A stretch of DNA of 64,000 bases, from positions 372,001-436,000 of the forward strand of contig OZ245888.1 of assembly GCA_965229565.1 (NCBI GenBank). Direction: 5' to 3'. The notes beneath the pieces are model-generated. The model did no database searches, had not been told where the DNA came from, and saw only the letters and a list, made by a program, of their open reading frames with translations. This document shows, one piece after another, positions 1 to 7,114 of the stretch (position 1 is its first letter; the number at the start of each line of letters is the position of its first letter). This stretch comes from JANQNX01 sp040217095 (GTDB taxonomy: Bacteria > Pseudomonadota > Gammaproteobacteria > Eutrophobiales > Eutrophobiaceae). The position numbers and the translations under genes were made by a program.

Positions 1-53
1 TAGAACACCTTAAGTGCCTTCTGTACTAGTTCATCTCTTTTATTTGTTCTCAT
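1..53 (-). CDS. TetR-family transcriptional regulator, N-terminal fragment cut by window edge
   Basis: Reading leftwards from an ATG at 53 gives an open frame of 17 codons (MRTNKRDELVQKALKVF) that runs off the window. Basic residues followed by an amphipathic 'A-LKVF' helix are typical of the first helix of TetR-family DNA-binding domains. The gene is divergent from the operon that begins at 296. The region between them carries three palindromes of the kind these repressors bind. The likely role, by inference, is local repressor of that operon and of itself, released by a small ligand. Only the N-terminus is visible, so the family call rests on this short match plus the operators. Confidence 0.6.
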   Translation of the reverse strand, partial: MRTNKRDELVQKALKVF

Positions 54-70
54 ATCTCACATCTACCTGA

Positions 71-80
71 ACCGAACGGT
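71..80. promoter_or_regulatory. Putative TetR-type operator, degenerate copy
   Basis: ACCGAACGGT at 71-80 is an inverted repeat with ACCG and CGGT arms and a non-symmetric AA centre. It matches the core of the two better palindromes at 199-216 and 227-248. It lies 18 bp upstream of the divergent TetR start codon, where it could serve autoregulation. Confidence 0.5.
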
Positions 81-189
81 AAACCATTTTTCTTCTAAAA
101 CAATATATTTTATTGCGAAATTATTCATTTAATTACAACAATATACCGTTTTTTTAGCATTTAATCTAAATATTTTTTTCATATTCTTA

Positions 190-218
190 TTGACAAAGCT
201 TTACCGATCGGTAAAGAT
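190..218 (+). promoter_or_regulatory. Putative sigma-70 promoter with operator inside the spacer
   Basis: A perfect TTGACA lies at 190-195. The palindrome 199-216 fills the position of the spacer and -10 element. The -10 is poor (TAAAGA at 212-217, or a neighbouring register). Placing the operator between the core elements would let the repressor block polymerase directly. The promoter would drive the operon starting at 296. Confidence 0.45.
199..216. promoter_or_regulatory. TetR-type operator, perfect 18-bp palindrome
   Basis: CTTTACCGATCGGTAAAG at 199-216 is a perfect 18-bp palindrome. The same core (ACCGATCGGTAAAGCTT) recurs about 30 bp downstream. Spacing, symmetry and the adjacent divergent TetR start make an operator the natural reading. 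Confidence 0.7.
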
Positions 219-226
219 TAGTCCAT

Positions 227-248
227 AGCTTAACCGATCGGTAAAGCT
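227..248. promoter_or_regulatory. TetR-type operator, second copy
   Basis: AGCTTAACCGATCGGTAAAGCT at 227-248 pairs in 10 of 11 positions around the ATCG centre. Centre-to-centre distance from the first palindrome is 30 bp, about three helical turns, so two repressor dimers could sit on the same DNA face. It lies just upstream of the ribosome binding site (GGAG at 285-288) of the first operon gene. Confidence 0.65.
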
Positions 249-295
249 TAATGATTTTTTAGGACCACTGTTATTAACGTTATCGGAGAAAAATT

Positions 296-865
296 ATGAC
301 TACTTTTGTTACACACACCACTGAATCAGCGCCAGCAGAATCCAGGCAATTGCTAACAGGTGCCAAGCGAGCTTTCGGCTTTATTCCAAATTTACTAGGC
401 ACTATGGCTGAGGCACCGGTATTACTTGAAGGCTACCTGTCTCTTGCCGGCATATTTGATAAGTCGAGTTTTAGTGAGACTGAGCGTCAAATCGTGCTCA
501 TGACAAACAATCGCTTAAATGGGTGTACGTACTGCATGTCTGCACATACTGCAATGTCCAAAATGGGTGGGGTTCCAGAAGACGTTATTCAGTCTCTCCG
601 CTCAGGAACTCCAATTGCAGATTCCAGGCTTGAAGCTCTTCGACAATTCGCAATGGTAATAAACACGAAACGAGGATGGCCTGACCAGGATGATATTGAT
701 GCGTTCTTTGACGCTGGCTATACAAAGCAAAATCTTTTGGAAGTCATATTAGGGACATCGTTAAAGGTTATGTCCAATTATACAAATAACATTGCAGAAA
801 CAGAACTCGATGATGCCTTCAAACCTTTCGCGTGGACACCAACCGACGTTAAACAGGTTGCATAA
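296..865 (+). CDS. AhpD-like / carboxymuconolactone decarboxylase family protein
   Basis: A 189-residue all-helical protein of the AhpD-like superfamily. The redox motif is Cys77-Thr-Tyr-Cys80 followed by His84, preceded by a conserved acidic stretch (ETE, 61-63). In characterised AhpD members this CxxC...H site reduces peroxides or adducts with thiol chemistry. The exact substrate here is unknown, and the family also contains true decarboxylases that lack the cysteine pair. The start is supported by GGAG 7 nt upstream. It is the first gene of an AT-rich operon running to 4493 under apparent TetR control, which suggests a response to a reactive organic compound or oxidant. Confidence 0.85.
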   Translation: MTTFVTHTTESAPAESRQLLTGAKRAFGFIPNLLGTMAEAPVLLEGYLSLAGIFDKSSFSETERQIVLMTNNRLNGCTYCMSAHTAMSKMGGVPEDVIQSLRSGTPIADSRLEALRQFAMVINTKRGWPDQDDIDAFFDAGYTKQNLLEVILGTSLKVMSNYTNNIAETELDDAFKPFAWTPTDVKQVA

Positions 866-907
866 ACATCTACTGATCAATTCTAGAGATTATAAAGGAG
901 AAGAATT

Positions 908-1708
908 ATGAATGAGCTTATACACTTTGCTACTGCAATAGACAATCGTAGTCATTATTTAAATCCAGTGGCAATTACCGCGCTGATTGTAGTAATGCTT
1001 TTTACTGATGTAGCTGCAGACGATAGTGGCTTACCCGATCCTGGGTTTGAAATTGTCAAAGACAGGACTGCCCTGGTAGTAACTGACCCACAAAATGACT
1101 TTCTTAGTCCAGAGGGAGTTACCTGGGGCGTGGTTGGAAAAAATATAGAAGCTAATGGCACTGTTGAAAATATCGACAAACTGTTTGCATCAGCTAAAGA
1201 AACCGGAATGCCGGTTTTTATCTCTCCACACTATTACTACCCGCATGATCACAAATGGCGATTCGAAGGTGCATTGGAAACCTTGATGCATAAGATAGGA
1301 ATGTTTAACCGAAAGGATCCATTGTCTACGGAGAATTTCAGGAATTCCGGTGCTGATTGGCTAGAGCAATATAAGGAATATATCAACGATGGCGAAACAA
1401 TCGTTACTAGTCCGCATAAGGTATACGGACCCGAATCGAACGATCTTGTTTTACAAATGCGAAAGCAAGGAATAGATAAAGTCATTCTGGCCGGGATGTC
1501 TGCGAATTTATGTACTGAATCCCACATGCGCGCGTTAATAGAGGAAGGTTTCGAAGTTATGGTCGTTACCGACGCTACTGCCGCCGCTCAGGTACCTGGG
1601 TACGATGGTTACCAGGCTGCATTAATAAATTTCCGAATGATTGCAAGCCATGTAGCAGACACAAGATCTACAGTTGCTGCTATAAAAAATGCGTATCAAT
1701 CAGATTAA
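908..1708 (+). CDS. Isochorismatase-like cysteine hydrolase with N-terminal export/anchor segment
   Basis: Belongs to the isochorismatase/nicotinamidase fold. The expected catalytic triad is visible: Asp60 (in DPQNDF), Lys171 (in SPHKVYGPE) and Cys202 (in AGMSANLCTESH). Family members hydrolyse amides or vinyl ethers; the substrate here is not predictable. Unusual for the family, about 38 residues precede the domain and contain a hydrophobic stretch (roughly 20-36, ending VAADD) that looks like a signal peptide or membrane anchor, so the enzyme may act in the periplasm. GGAG precedes the ATG, and the gene is 42 bp from its upstream neighbour in the same operon. Confidence 0.85.
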   Translation: MNELIHFATAIDNRSHYLNPVAITALIVVMLFTDVAADDSGLPDPGFEIVKDRTALVVTDPQNDFLSPEGVTWGVVGKNIEANGTVENIDKLFASAKETGMPVFISPHYYYPHDHKWRFEGALETLMHKIGMFNRKDPLSTENFRNSGADWLEQYKEYINDGETIVTSPHKVYGPESNDLVLQMRKQGIDKVILAGMSANLCTESHMRALIEEGFEVMVVTDATAAAQVPGYDGYQAALINFRMIASHVADTRSTVAAIKNAYQSD

Positions 1709-1803
1709 TCAATCTTACTGCGTGTCATTGATCAAAGCCCTCCTCTCCCCTACTTCATTGGTCAATGGCACGCCCTTTTAATAATTAACATGAGGAATGC
1801 ATT

Positions 1804-2268
1804 ATGAACCGACCACCTTTACCTCCTTTTACAAGAGACACGGCTATTCAAAAAGTGCGACTGGCTGAAGATGCCTGGAATAGCCGCGACCCACGTAAAG
1901 TGGCACAAGCGTATACCCCAGATAGTAAGTGGCGTAATAGGGCACAGTTCCTGACAGGAAGAAAGGAAATAGAAACCTTTCTCACTACTAAATGGAATAA
2001 AGAACATGAATACAGATTAATAAAAGAGCTATGGGCATACACCAATGAGCGTATAGCTGTCCGATTTGCATATGAATGGACTAACGATAAAGGTCAGTGG
2101 TTTCGCTCATATGGAAATGAAAACTGGGAGTTTTCAGAAAATGGGCTTATGGCAGTAAGACGAGCTTCTATAAACGATTTAACAATTGATGAAGCTGAAC
2201 GTCTCTTTCATTGGCCGCTTGGCCCAAGACCTGAAGGTCATCCAGGATTGTCTGAACTGGATCTATAA
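1804..2268 (+). CDS. DUF1348 (SnoaL/NTF2-like fold) protein
   Basis: A 154-residue protein matching the DUF1348 family along its whole length. Family hallmarks are RPPLPPFT at the N-terminus, AEDAWNSRDP, YTPDSKWRNR, the FRSYGNENWEF segment, and the C-terminal FHWPLGPRP-HPGLSEL signature. The NTF2-like cone fold usually binds a small hydrophobic ligand, but no reaction has been firmly assigned to this family. It is the third gene of the AT-rich operon. Family members often sit near TetR regulators and small redox enzymes, which fits this context. Confidence 0.85.
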   Translation: MNRPPLPPFTRDTAIQKVRLAEDAWNSRDPRKVAQAYTPDSKWRNRAQFLTGRKEIETFLTTKWNKEHEYRLIKELWAYTNERIAVRFAYEWTNDKGQWFRSYGNENWEFSENGLMAVRRASINDLTIDEAERLFHWPLGPRPEGHPGLSELDL

Positions 2269-2337
2269 CGGTCCGATTACATGCAATACAACATTTACAA
2301 CGCCTTTTTAAGGCACAAACTCAACGAGGTAATAAAC

Positions 2338-2835
2338 ATGAAACAACTAGGTAAATATATCGCAATTGCAACATTGATGTCGTCAACAGGTTTAATTTCA
2401 TCGGTTTATGCAGCTGATGAATATAATGTCTCAAAAGGCACAACCGTAGATGGGCAAGGTGTCGCATTTCGAGGTAATGATGTTTTCGCATACCACAATG
2501 GACTTGGTATTGTCCCTGGAGAAGCCAGGTATACATACGTCGATGACAACGTAGCCTATTATTTTAAATCTAAAGAGGCACTAGAAGAATTTGCTTCTGA
2601 TCCTGATAAATACAAGCCTCAATACGGTGGCTTCTGTGCATTAGGTGTGTCACTTGGCAAGAAACTCGACGGAAGTCCACGCTATGCTGATATCGTAGAT
2701 GGCAAATTGTACTTGTTTCTGAATGCTGCCGTTTTTGGCATGTATGAAAAAGATAAGGATAGTGTGTTGGCTAAAGCCAAATCTGTATGGCCATCGATAC
2801 ATTATCTGACAATTTCTGAAGCTAATGGCATTTAG
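2338..2835 (+). CDS. Exported YHS-domain protein
   Basis: About 165 residues from the ATG at 2338, chosen because GAGG lies at 2326-2329 and because this start opens directly into a signal peptide (MKQLGKYIAIATLMSS...SVYAA). A longer frame from 2281 would put hydrophilic residues before the signal. The mature part has a YHS-like segment: GVAFRGNDVFAYH, then YYFKSKEALEEFASDPDKYKPQYGGFCALGVSLGKK. YHS domains are small putative metal-binding modules, and the single Cys in GGFCALG is the usual conserved one. The function is unknown and probably periplasmic. The gene overlaps the next one by 11 bp. Confidence 0.8.
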   Translation: MKQLGKYIAIATLMSSTGLISSVYAADEYNVSKGTTVDGQGVAFRGNDVFAYHNGLGIVPGEARYTYVDDNVAYYFKSKEALEEFASDPDKYKPQYGGFCALGVSLGKKLDGSPRYADIVDGKLYLFLNAAVFGMYEKDKDSVLAKAKSVWPSIHYLTISEANGI

Positions 2836-3697
2836 CCAGGTAATTGTGCAAGTTAAAATCGTACAATATTCTGTCAGTGGAATCGGCCTGACTATAATAG
2901 CAATGCTTGCCTTTGCTGGTAATGCATTGCTAAGTCGGGCCGCATTTCAATATACCAATATTGACGCCGCGAGCTTTACGTTGATACGACTCGTCTCAGG
3001 CGCCATATTTCTAGCCCTACTGACAAGACCACAAGCAATCATCAATCTCAAATATGGTAACTGGCATTCTTCTATAGCACTGTTTATATATGCCACATGT
3101 TTTTCATACGCCTTTGTTGATTTGACTACAGCCACAGGCGCAGTACTAGGCTTTGGTGCTGTTCAACTAACTATGCTTGGTTATGCTTTATTACGTGGTG
3201 AACGATTTAAGCATATTCAAATAGCCGGTATAGGCATTTCTATAGCAGGTGTATTGGCATTATTACTACCTGGTTTTGAAAACCCACCATTAATACCAGC
3301 GTTATTAATGCTATCAGCAGGTGCTAGCTGGAGTATTTATACAATTCTTGGCAGGAACAGCCAAGAGCCAACTCATGACACTGCGGGAAATTTCAATAGA
3401 GCTGCACTCATAGCTACCGTCTTTTACTTTTTATTTGTACATAACAGTCAATTTGATACGCCAGGATTTATGTTTGCATTTCTATCAGGCACGTTGGCTT
3501 CTGGATTGGGATACATTATTTGGTATACGGCACTGCCATACTTGACTGCAACAACAGCGGCAAGTGTACAGTTAACGGTGCCCGTAATAGCCAGCTTTGG
3601 AGGAATGTTATTTTTTGATGAAATGCTGACGCTAAGCATGGTGCTTATTAGTACGGCAATTCTAAGCGGCATCTTGCTTGTGGTTAGATATAAATAA
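2825..3697 (+). CDS. EamA-family (DMT superfamily) transporter
   Basis: A 290-residue, very hydrophobic protein with about ten predicted membrane helices in two homologous halves, the drug/metabolite transporter architecture. The first half carries AFAGNALLSRAAF and ending segments typical of EamA; the second begins near ALLMLSAGASWSIYTILGR. The substrate is unknown; efflux of a toxic or metabolic small molecule fits the operon. The ATG at 2825 overlaps the upstream stop and has no clear ribosome site. A GTG at 2846 preceded by AGG is a credible alternative start. Confidence 0.85.
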   Translation: MAFSQVIVQVKIVQYSVSGIGLTIIAMLAFAGNALLSRAAFQYTNIDAASFTLIRLVSGAIFLALLTRPQAIINLKYGNWHSSIALFIYATCFSYAFVDLTTATGAVLGFGAVQLTMLGYALLRGERFKHIQIAGIGISIAGVLALLLPGFENPPLIPALLMLSAGASWSIYTILGRNSQEPTHDTAGNFNRAALIATVFYFLFVHNSQFDTPGFMFAFLSGTLASGLGYIIWYTALPYLTATTAASVQLTVPVIASFGGMLFFDEMLTLSMVLISTAILSGILLVVRYK

Positions 3698-3833
3698 ACA
3701 TGTTTTTAGATATCTATAGTTTGCGTTCTATCCAATTATTACCCAGACACAATGTTTATTACGAAATAATTAACCGGTGACGTCTATTGCAATTCACCTT
3801 AACGATTATCAACTCAACAAAAAGGTAAATATC

Positions 3834-4493
3834 ATGGCAACTTTATTACACATAGATGCAAGTGCGCGTAAGTCTCGATCTATTACAAGATCTTTAGGAG
3901 CCGAGTTCAAGAACCAGTGGATCTCAAAAAATACAGAGGACGAATTTATCTATAGAGATGTTGGCAGCACGCCGCCTGATTTTATTTGTGAAAGTTGGAT
4001 AGCTGCTGCTTTTACTCCAGACGATGAACGAACAGAGGAGCAGACTTCATTACTATCGCAATCTGATCTATTTATTGATGAATTATCTAAAGCAAGTGTA
4101 ATAGTCATATCAACGCCAATGTACAACTATGGTATGCCCGCAGCATTGAAAGCCTGGGTTGACCAGGTTATCAGGGTTAACAAAACCTTCAGCTTTGACT
4201 TAAGTCGTGGTGACTATCCTCTAGAACCTATTCTTTCAGGAAAGACCCTTGTATTACTCACATCATGCGGCGAGTTCGGGTTTGGAAATGGTGGGGTGAG
4301 ACAGAAAATGAATCACTTAGGGCCTCACCTTGAAACAATTAGCAAATACCTTGGTGTAGATGAAACATATGAAATACGCGTCGAATACCAGGAATTCGGT
4401 GACCATAGGCACAAAGAATCTATCGAGAAAGCTTACCAAGCTATCCCAACAGTAATCGATAATCTCTCTACAATCCTGGCTATCAGTGCCTAA
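3834..4493 (+). CDS. FMN-dependent NADH-azoreductase / quinone reductase (AzoR-like)
   Basis: A 219-residue flavodoxin-fold protein. The N-terminal strand LLHIDASARKSRSITRSL holds the FMN-phosphate loop. TPMYNYGMPAALKAWVDQV followed by NKTFSF is the AzoR isoalloxazine-binding region. Related enzymes reduce quinones and azo compounds by two-electron transfer from NADH and protect against electrophiles. The ATG at 3834 is preceded by AAAGG, so the longer frame from 3777 is unlikely. The gene is last in the TetR-linked operon, about 136 bp after the transporter. It may therefore have extra transcription of its own. Confidence 0.85.
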   Translation: MATLLHIDASARKSRSITRSLGAEFKNQWISKNTEDEFIYRDVGSTPPDFICESWIAAAFTPDDERTEEQTSLLSQSDLFIDELSKASVIVISTPMYNYGMPAALKAWVDQVIRVNKTFSFDLSRGDYPLEPILSGKTLVLLTSCGEFGFGNGGVRQKMNHLGPHLETISKYLGVDETYEIRVEYQEFGDHRHKESIEKAYQAIPTVIDNLSTILAISA

Positions 4494-4539
4494 TGCCGCA
4501 TATAGGATCGTAGTGTAAGTTCTAAGCAACCGAGTTAAA

Positions 4540-4586
4540 TGGTGGCCAGGTACAGAATCGAACTGCCGACACAGGGATTTCAGTCC
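4540..4586 (-). repeat. Truncated copy of the tRNA-Phe 3' half (attachment-site-like direct repeat)
   Basis: These 47 bases match the 3' half of the intact tRNA-Phe at 5477-5552 in the same orientation, including the CCA end, with one substitution (4551) and one missing T in the anticodon-loop run. The copies lie about 940 bp apart and bracket a single DUF3592 gene. Such a repeat is what tRNA-targeting integrases leave. Weak resemblance to the 5' half of the tRNA continues at about 4635-4687, so a decayed complete tRNA duplicate is the alternative. No integrase is visible in the window. Confidence 0.75.
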
Positions 4587-4797
4587 ACGAAACGATTGAA
4601 GATCAGGTCAGGAAAGTTAAAGATTCTGAGCGTATTTCAGCACCTGCTTTTCATTCCTCGCAGGTACTACCGATGAGTTCCTGACATATGTACAGAACCC
4701 GATGCTTTGTCAGCAAAAAAGCATATTTTGCATATGGATCCATAGAAATTTGTCACCGAAAAACGAAACTTATTCTATCAACAAAGACTATAAACCT

Positions 4798-5271
4798 TTA
4801 CGCCAAAATCAGAAACATCAAACCAACTACGATAAATACCGAACTTGCACCAATTACGAGTAGAGAAGTTTCCTCATTTTTTTCCAAGTAAGCTTCTTGT
4901 GGGTTATCTGGGTTATAAAATACTAGAACTTCAGCACCTTTATGATAAGTAGCAGCCTTGGACTGGGCGCGCTCTGACATATAAGTAGCTAATTGTCCGC
5001 CTGGATTGATCTCACTACCAACAAATCTTCGGCCATCGACCTCGTAGGTATATTTAACACTAGCCTCGAAGTTTTTAAATTTGCTTACGTTATCACTGAA
5101 GCCGCCTTGTTTACTGACACAGGTTTTAACCTCTGACAAGACTATTTTACCCTGAACTCCAGGCCACTCTTCGACTCTTGAGGCTTTCCTCCGGATAACT
5201 AACAATGCATAGCCAATACCACAGACACCTAATAGCATTGGCAAGTAACCTATAAATGAAATTTCACTCAT
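4798..5271 (-). CDS. DUF3592 membrane protein
   Basis: About 157 residues from the ATG at 5271. A hydrophobic helix at the N-terminus (FIGYLPMLLGVCGIGYALLVI) and another at the C-terminus (LLVIGASSVFIVVGLMFLIL) bracket a beta-rich domain. That domain carries WPGVQGKI, VKYTYEVDGRRF and KGAEVLVFYNPDNPQEAYL, the DUF3592 pattern. The family has no established function. The frame is open to 5355, but the upstream codons are not family-like. The gene lies alone between the two tRNA-Phe copies, is AT-rich like the left part of the window, and is probably acquired. Confidence 0.75.
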   Translation of the reverse strand: MSEISFIGYLPMLLGVCGIGYALLVIRRKASRVEEWPGVQGKIVLSEVKTCVSKQGGFSDNVSKFKNFEASVKYTYEVDGRRFVGSEINPGGQLATYMSERAQSKAATYHKGAEVLVFYNPDNPQEAYLEKNEETSLLVIGASSVFIVVGLMFLILA

Positions 5272-5476
5272 GATTTTATTAGCGACAACATAAATAAACT
5301 CTTTAATGATAGTCTGAAAATAACTATAAATTCTAGCATCAGATAAATACGCCAATTCAAAAACTTGATTAGCAACTGCAGCTGCATAGCGCTGTACGAA
5401 TTAAGTTATTGCTTAGCACTTATATCGAGAAGCAAAATACAACCTCTCTGAATAAATTCTAGAGAAATAAGAGAAA

Positions 5477-5552
5477 TGGTGGCCAGGGACAGAATCGAAC
5501 TGCCGACACAGGGATTTTCAGTCCCCTGCTCTACCGACTGAGCTACCTGGCC
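5477..5552 (-). tRNA. tRNA-Phe (anticodon GAA)
   Basis: Read on the minus strand, 76 nt fold into a canonical cloverleaf. A 7-bp acceptor stem pairs GGCCAGG with CCTGGCC. The D arm is TAGCTCAGTCGGTAGAGC, the anticodon stem is GGGGA/TCCCT with loop CTGAAAA (anticodon GAA), and the T loop is TTCGATT. The CCA end is encoded. The gene sits at the boundary between the AT-rich left segment and the housekeeping genes and is the presumed insertion target for the accessory DNA. Confidence 0.97.
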
Positions 5553-5596
5553 ATTATTTGAAATGACTAAATCTTTCTACATTGAGGACTGAAAAT

Positions 5597-5651
5597 CGGT
5601 ATTTTCAATCCCACATACTGTACCGCTTCCCGGCCACGCCGCCTGGCCATA
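5597..5651 (-). other. Possible vestige of a tRNA-Phe 5' half
   Basis: The segment begins GGTATTTTCAATCCC and ends CCTGGCCAT, resembling the anticodon arm and the 5' acceptor stem of the neighbouring tRNA-Phe, with a degenerate middle. It lies about 45 bp upstream of the intact tRNA in the same orientation. The match is weak and could be chance. It would be a third, decayed member of a small tRNA-Phe array. Confidence 0.25.
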
Positions 5652-5759
5652 TATTAAAAATATACTGGAAGGGCTTCCCCGATAACTTATTGAATTTATT
5701 AAGTACTGGTTATCGCGAAGCGCGTATTAAACCGGTCTGCGGGGGTTTCGTCAAGTTGA

Positions 5760-6032
5760 CTATTCCTCTGGCGGTACAAACTCCTTTGGCTTGTCAGATC
5801 CGCCGCCAAAAAAGAATTTTTCCATCTCTTCCTCGAGGAATTTCCTGGCCTTGGGCTCGATGGGTGTCAGGCGGTACTCGTTGATGAGCATGGTCTGATG
5901 TTGCAGCCACATTTGCCATGCCTCTTTTGAGACATTATCGAAAATGCGTTGCCCAAGTTCACCCGGGTAGGGCATGCGCTCAAGACCCTCTGCTTCTTTG
6001 TCCAGTTTCGCGCACTTGACTGTACGACTCAT
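5760..6032 (-). CDS. yggX: YggX, Fe(2+)-trafficking / oxidative damage protection protein
   Basis: A 90-residue protein matching YggX over its full length. It has the N-terminal MSRTVKCAKLDKEAEGLE with the conserved cysteine, then PYPGELGQRIF and EAWQMWLQHQTMLINEYRL. YggX is implicated in protecting iron-sulfur proteins from oxidants and in cellular iron handling. The ATG at 6032 is chosen over a TTG two codons upstream because AAGGAG lies 8 nt before it. It starts 2 bp after the mutY stop; mutY-yggX is a conserved gammaproteobacterial pair, and MutY itself carries a 4Fe-4S cluster. Confidence 0.95.
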   Translation of the reverse strand: MSRTVKCAKLDKEAEGLERMPYPGELGQRIFDNVSKEAWQMWLQHQTMLINEYRLTPIEPKARKFLEEEMEKFFFGGGSDKPKEFVPPEE

Positions 6033-6034
6033 GT

Positions 6035-7114
6035 TCAAATCTCCTTGCTTCTAAGTTTATTCATGATGGTGACTACCGGCGCGGGCAGGCCCAGTTTTTG
6101 TCCTGCCCCCGGCTGCACCCAGGACAGACTGCTGCTATCGTTTAGCAGTTGCTGCCCACCTTCAATAGTCATGTGTATGGGCTGTATGTTTAATTGAAAA
6201 TGACTAAATGTGTGCTTGACCATCGCTCTCTCGGCTAATGCTAACACAGACAAGCCATACTGTTGGCTGAGGGCCTGGCTCGGGTTGAGTCCCGGGTCAA
6301 TTTCCGGGAAACACCAGAGCCCGCCCCAGATACCTGCCGGTGGCCGCTGTTGCAACAATACCTCGCCCTTCTCGTTTTCGATAATGGCGAATATGGTTTC
6401 GCGCACTGGATTAACCTTACGCGGTTTGGTTTCCGGGTACCGGTGTTGTGATTGTTCACAATTAGCCTGGCAATCCTGCTGTAACGGACAAACATCACAA
6501 CGTGGCTGACTTCGGGTACAGACGGTTGCACCGAGGTCCATAATGGCCTGCGTGTAATCCGCTACCTGCCTGTCCGGCGTGTAAGTTTCAGCCATTTCCC
6601 ACAGCCTGTTTTCCACGGATTTTTTACCGGGCCATCCATGAACCGCATGATAGCGGCACAACACCCGTTTTACATTACCATCCAGTATTGGCTGGCGTTG
6701 GCCACTTGCTAACGCGAGTATGGCTCCCGCGGTGGAACGACCGATACCAGGCAACGCTACCAGCGCTTCAAGTTCATCGGGAAACTGGCCAGCATATTCT
6801 GTACTTACGGTGATTGCAGTCTTGTGGAGGTTCCGTGCACGGGCGTAGTAGCCAAGCCCGGTCCACAGGTGCAAAACTTCATCGATGGAGGCATTGGCAA
6901 GATCAGTAACTTCGGGGAAGGCTTGCATAAAACGCTGGTAGTAAGGGATCACAGTAGTTACCTGCGTTTGCTGCAGCATGATCTCTGAAACCCAAACGCG
7001 GTAAGGCGTACGCTGCTGCTGCCAGGGCAAATCCTTGCGACCATGTTGCCGGTACCAGTCCAGTAACGCCTCGGCAAACGGGTTAAGCGGTTTACCCGTC
7101 ACGCTAGAAATCAA
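6035..7114 (-). CDS. mutY: Adenine DNA glycosylase MutY
   Basis: Removes adenine mispaired with 8-oxoguanine in base-excision repair. Visible features, in order, are the catalytic-glutamate region WVSEIMLQQTQV, helix-hairpin-helix LPGIGRSTAGAIL, the aspartate of PILDGNVKRVLCR, and the 4Fe-4S ligands C-x6-C-x2-C-x5-C in CTRSQPRCDVCPLQQDC. A C-terminal NUDIX-like 8-oxoG recognition domain begins near RETIFAIIENEKGEVLLQQRP. The first possible codon is TTG at 7114, overlapping the asmA stop by 11 bp; a GTG at 7102 is an alternative, and neither has a strong ribosome site. It is part of the argH-asmA-mutY-yggX run. Confidence 0.96.
   Translation of the reverse strand: MISSVTGKPLNPFAEALLDWYRQHGRKDLPWQQQRTPYRVWVSEIMLQQTQVTTVIPYYQRFMQAFPEVTDLANASIDEVLHLWTGLGYYARARNLHKTAITVSTEYAGQFPDELEALVALPGIGRSTAGAILALASGQRQPILDGNVKRVLCRYHAVHGWPGKKSVENRLWEMAETYTPDRQVADYTQAIMDLGATVCTRSQPRCDVCPLQQDCQANCEQSQHRYPETKPRKVNPVRETIFAIIENEKGEVLLQQRPPAGIWGGLWCFPEIDPGLNPSQALSQQYGLSVLALAERAMVKHTFSHFQLNIQPIHMTIEGGQQLLNDSSSLSWVQPGAGQKLGLPAPVVTIMNKLRSKEI

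Noticed and set aside
4688..4891. Plus-strand 67-codon frame after the tRNA fragment
   Set aside because: It runs into the DUF3592 gene on the other strand and has no ribosome site or motif.
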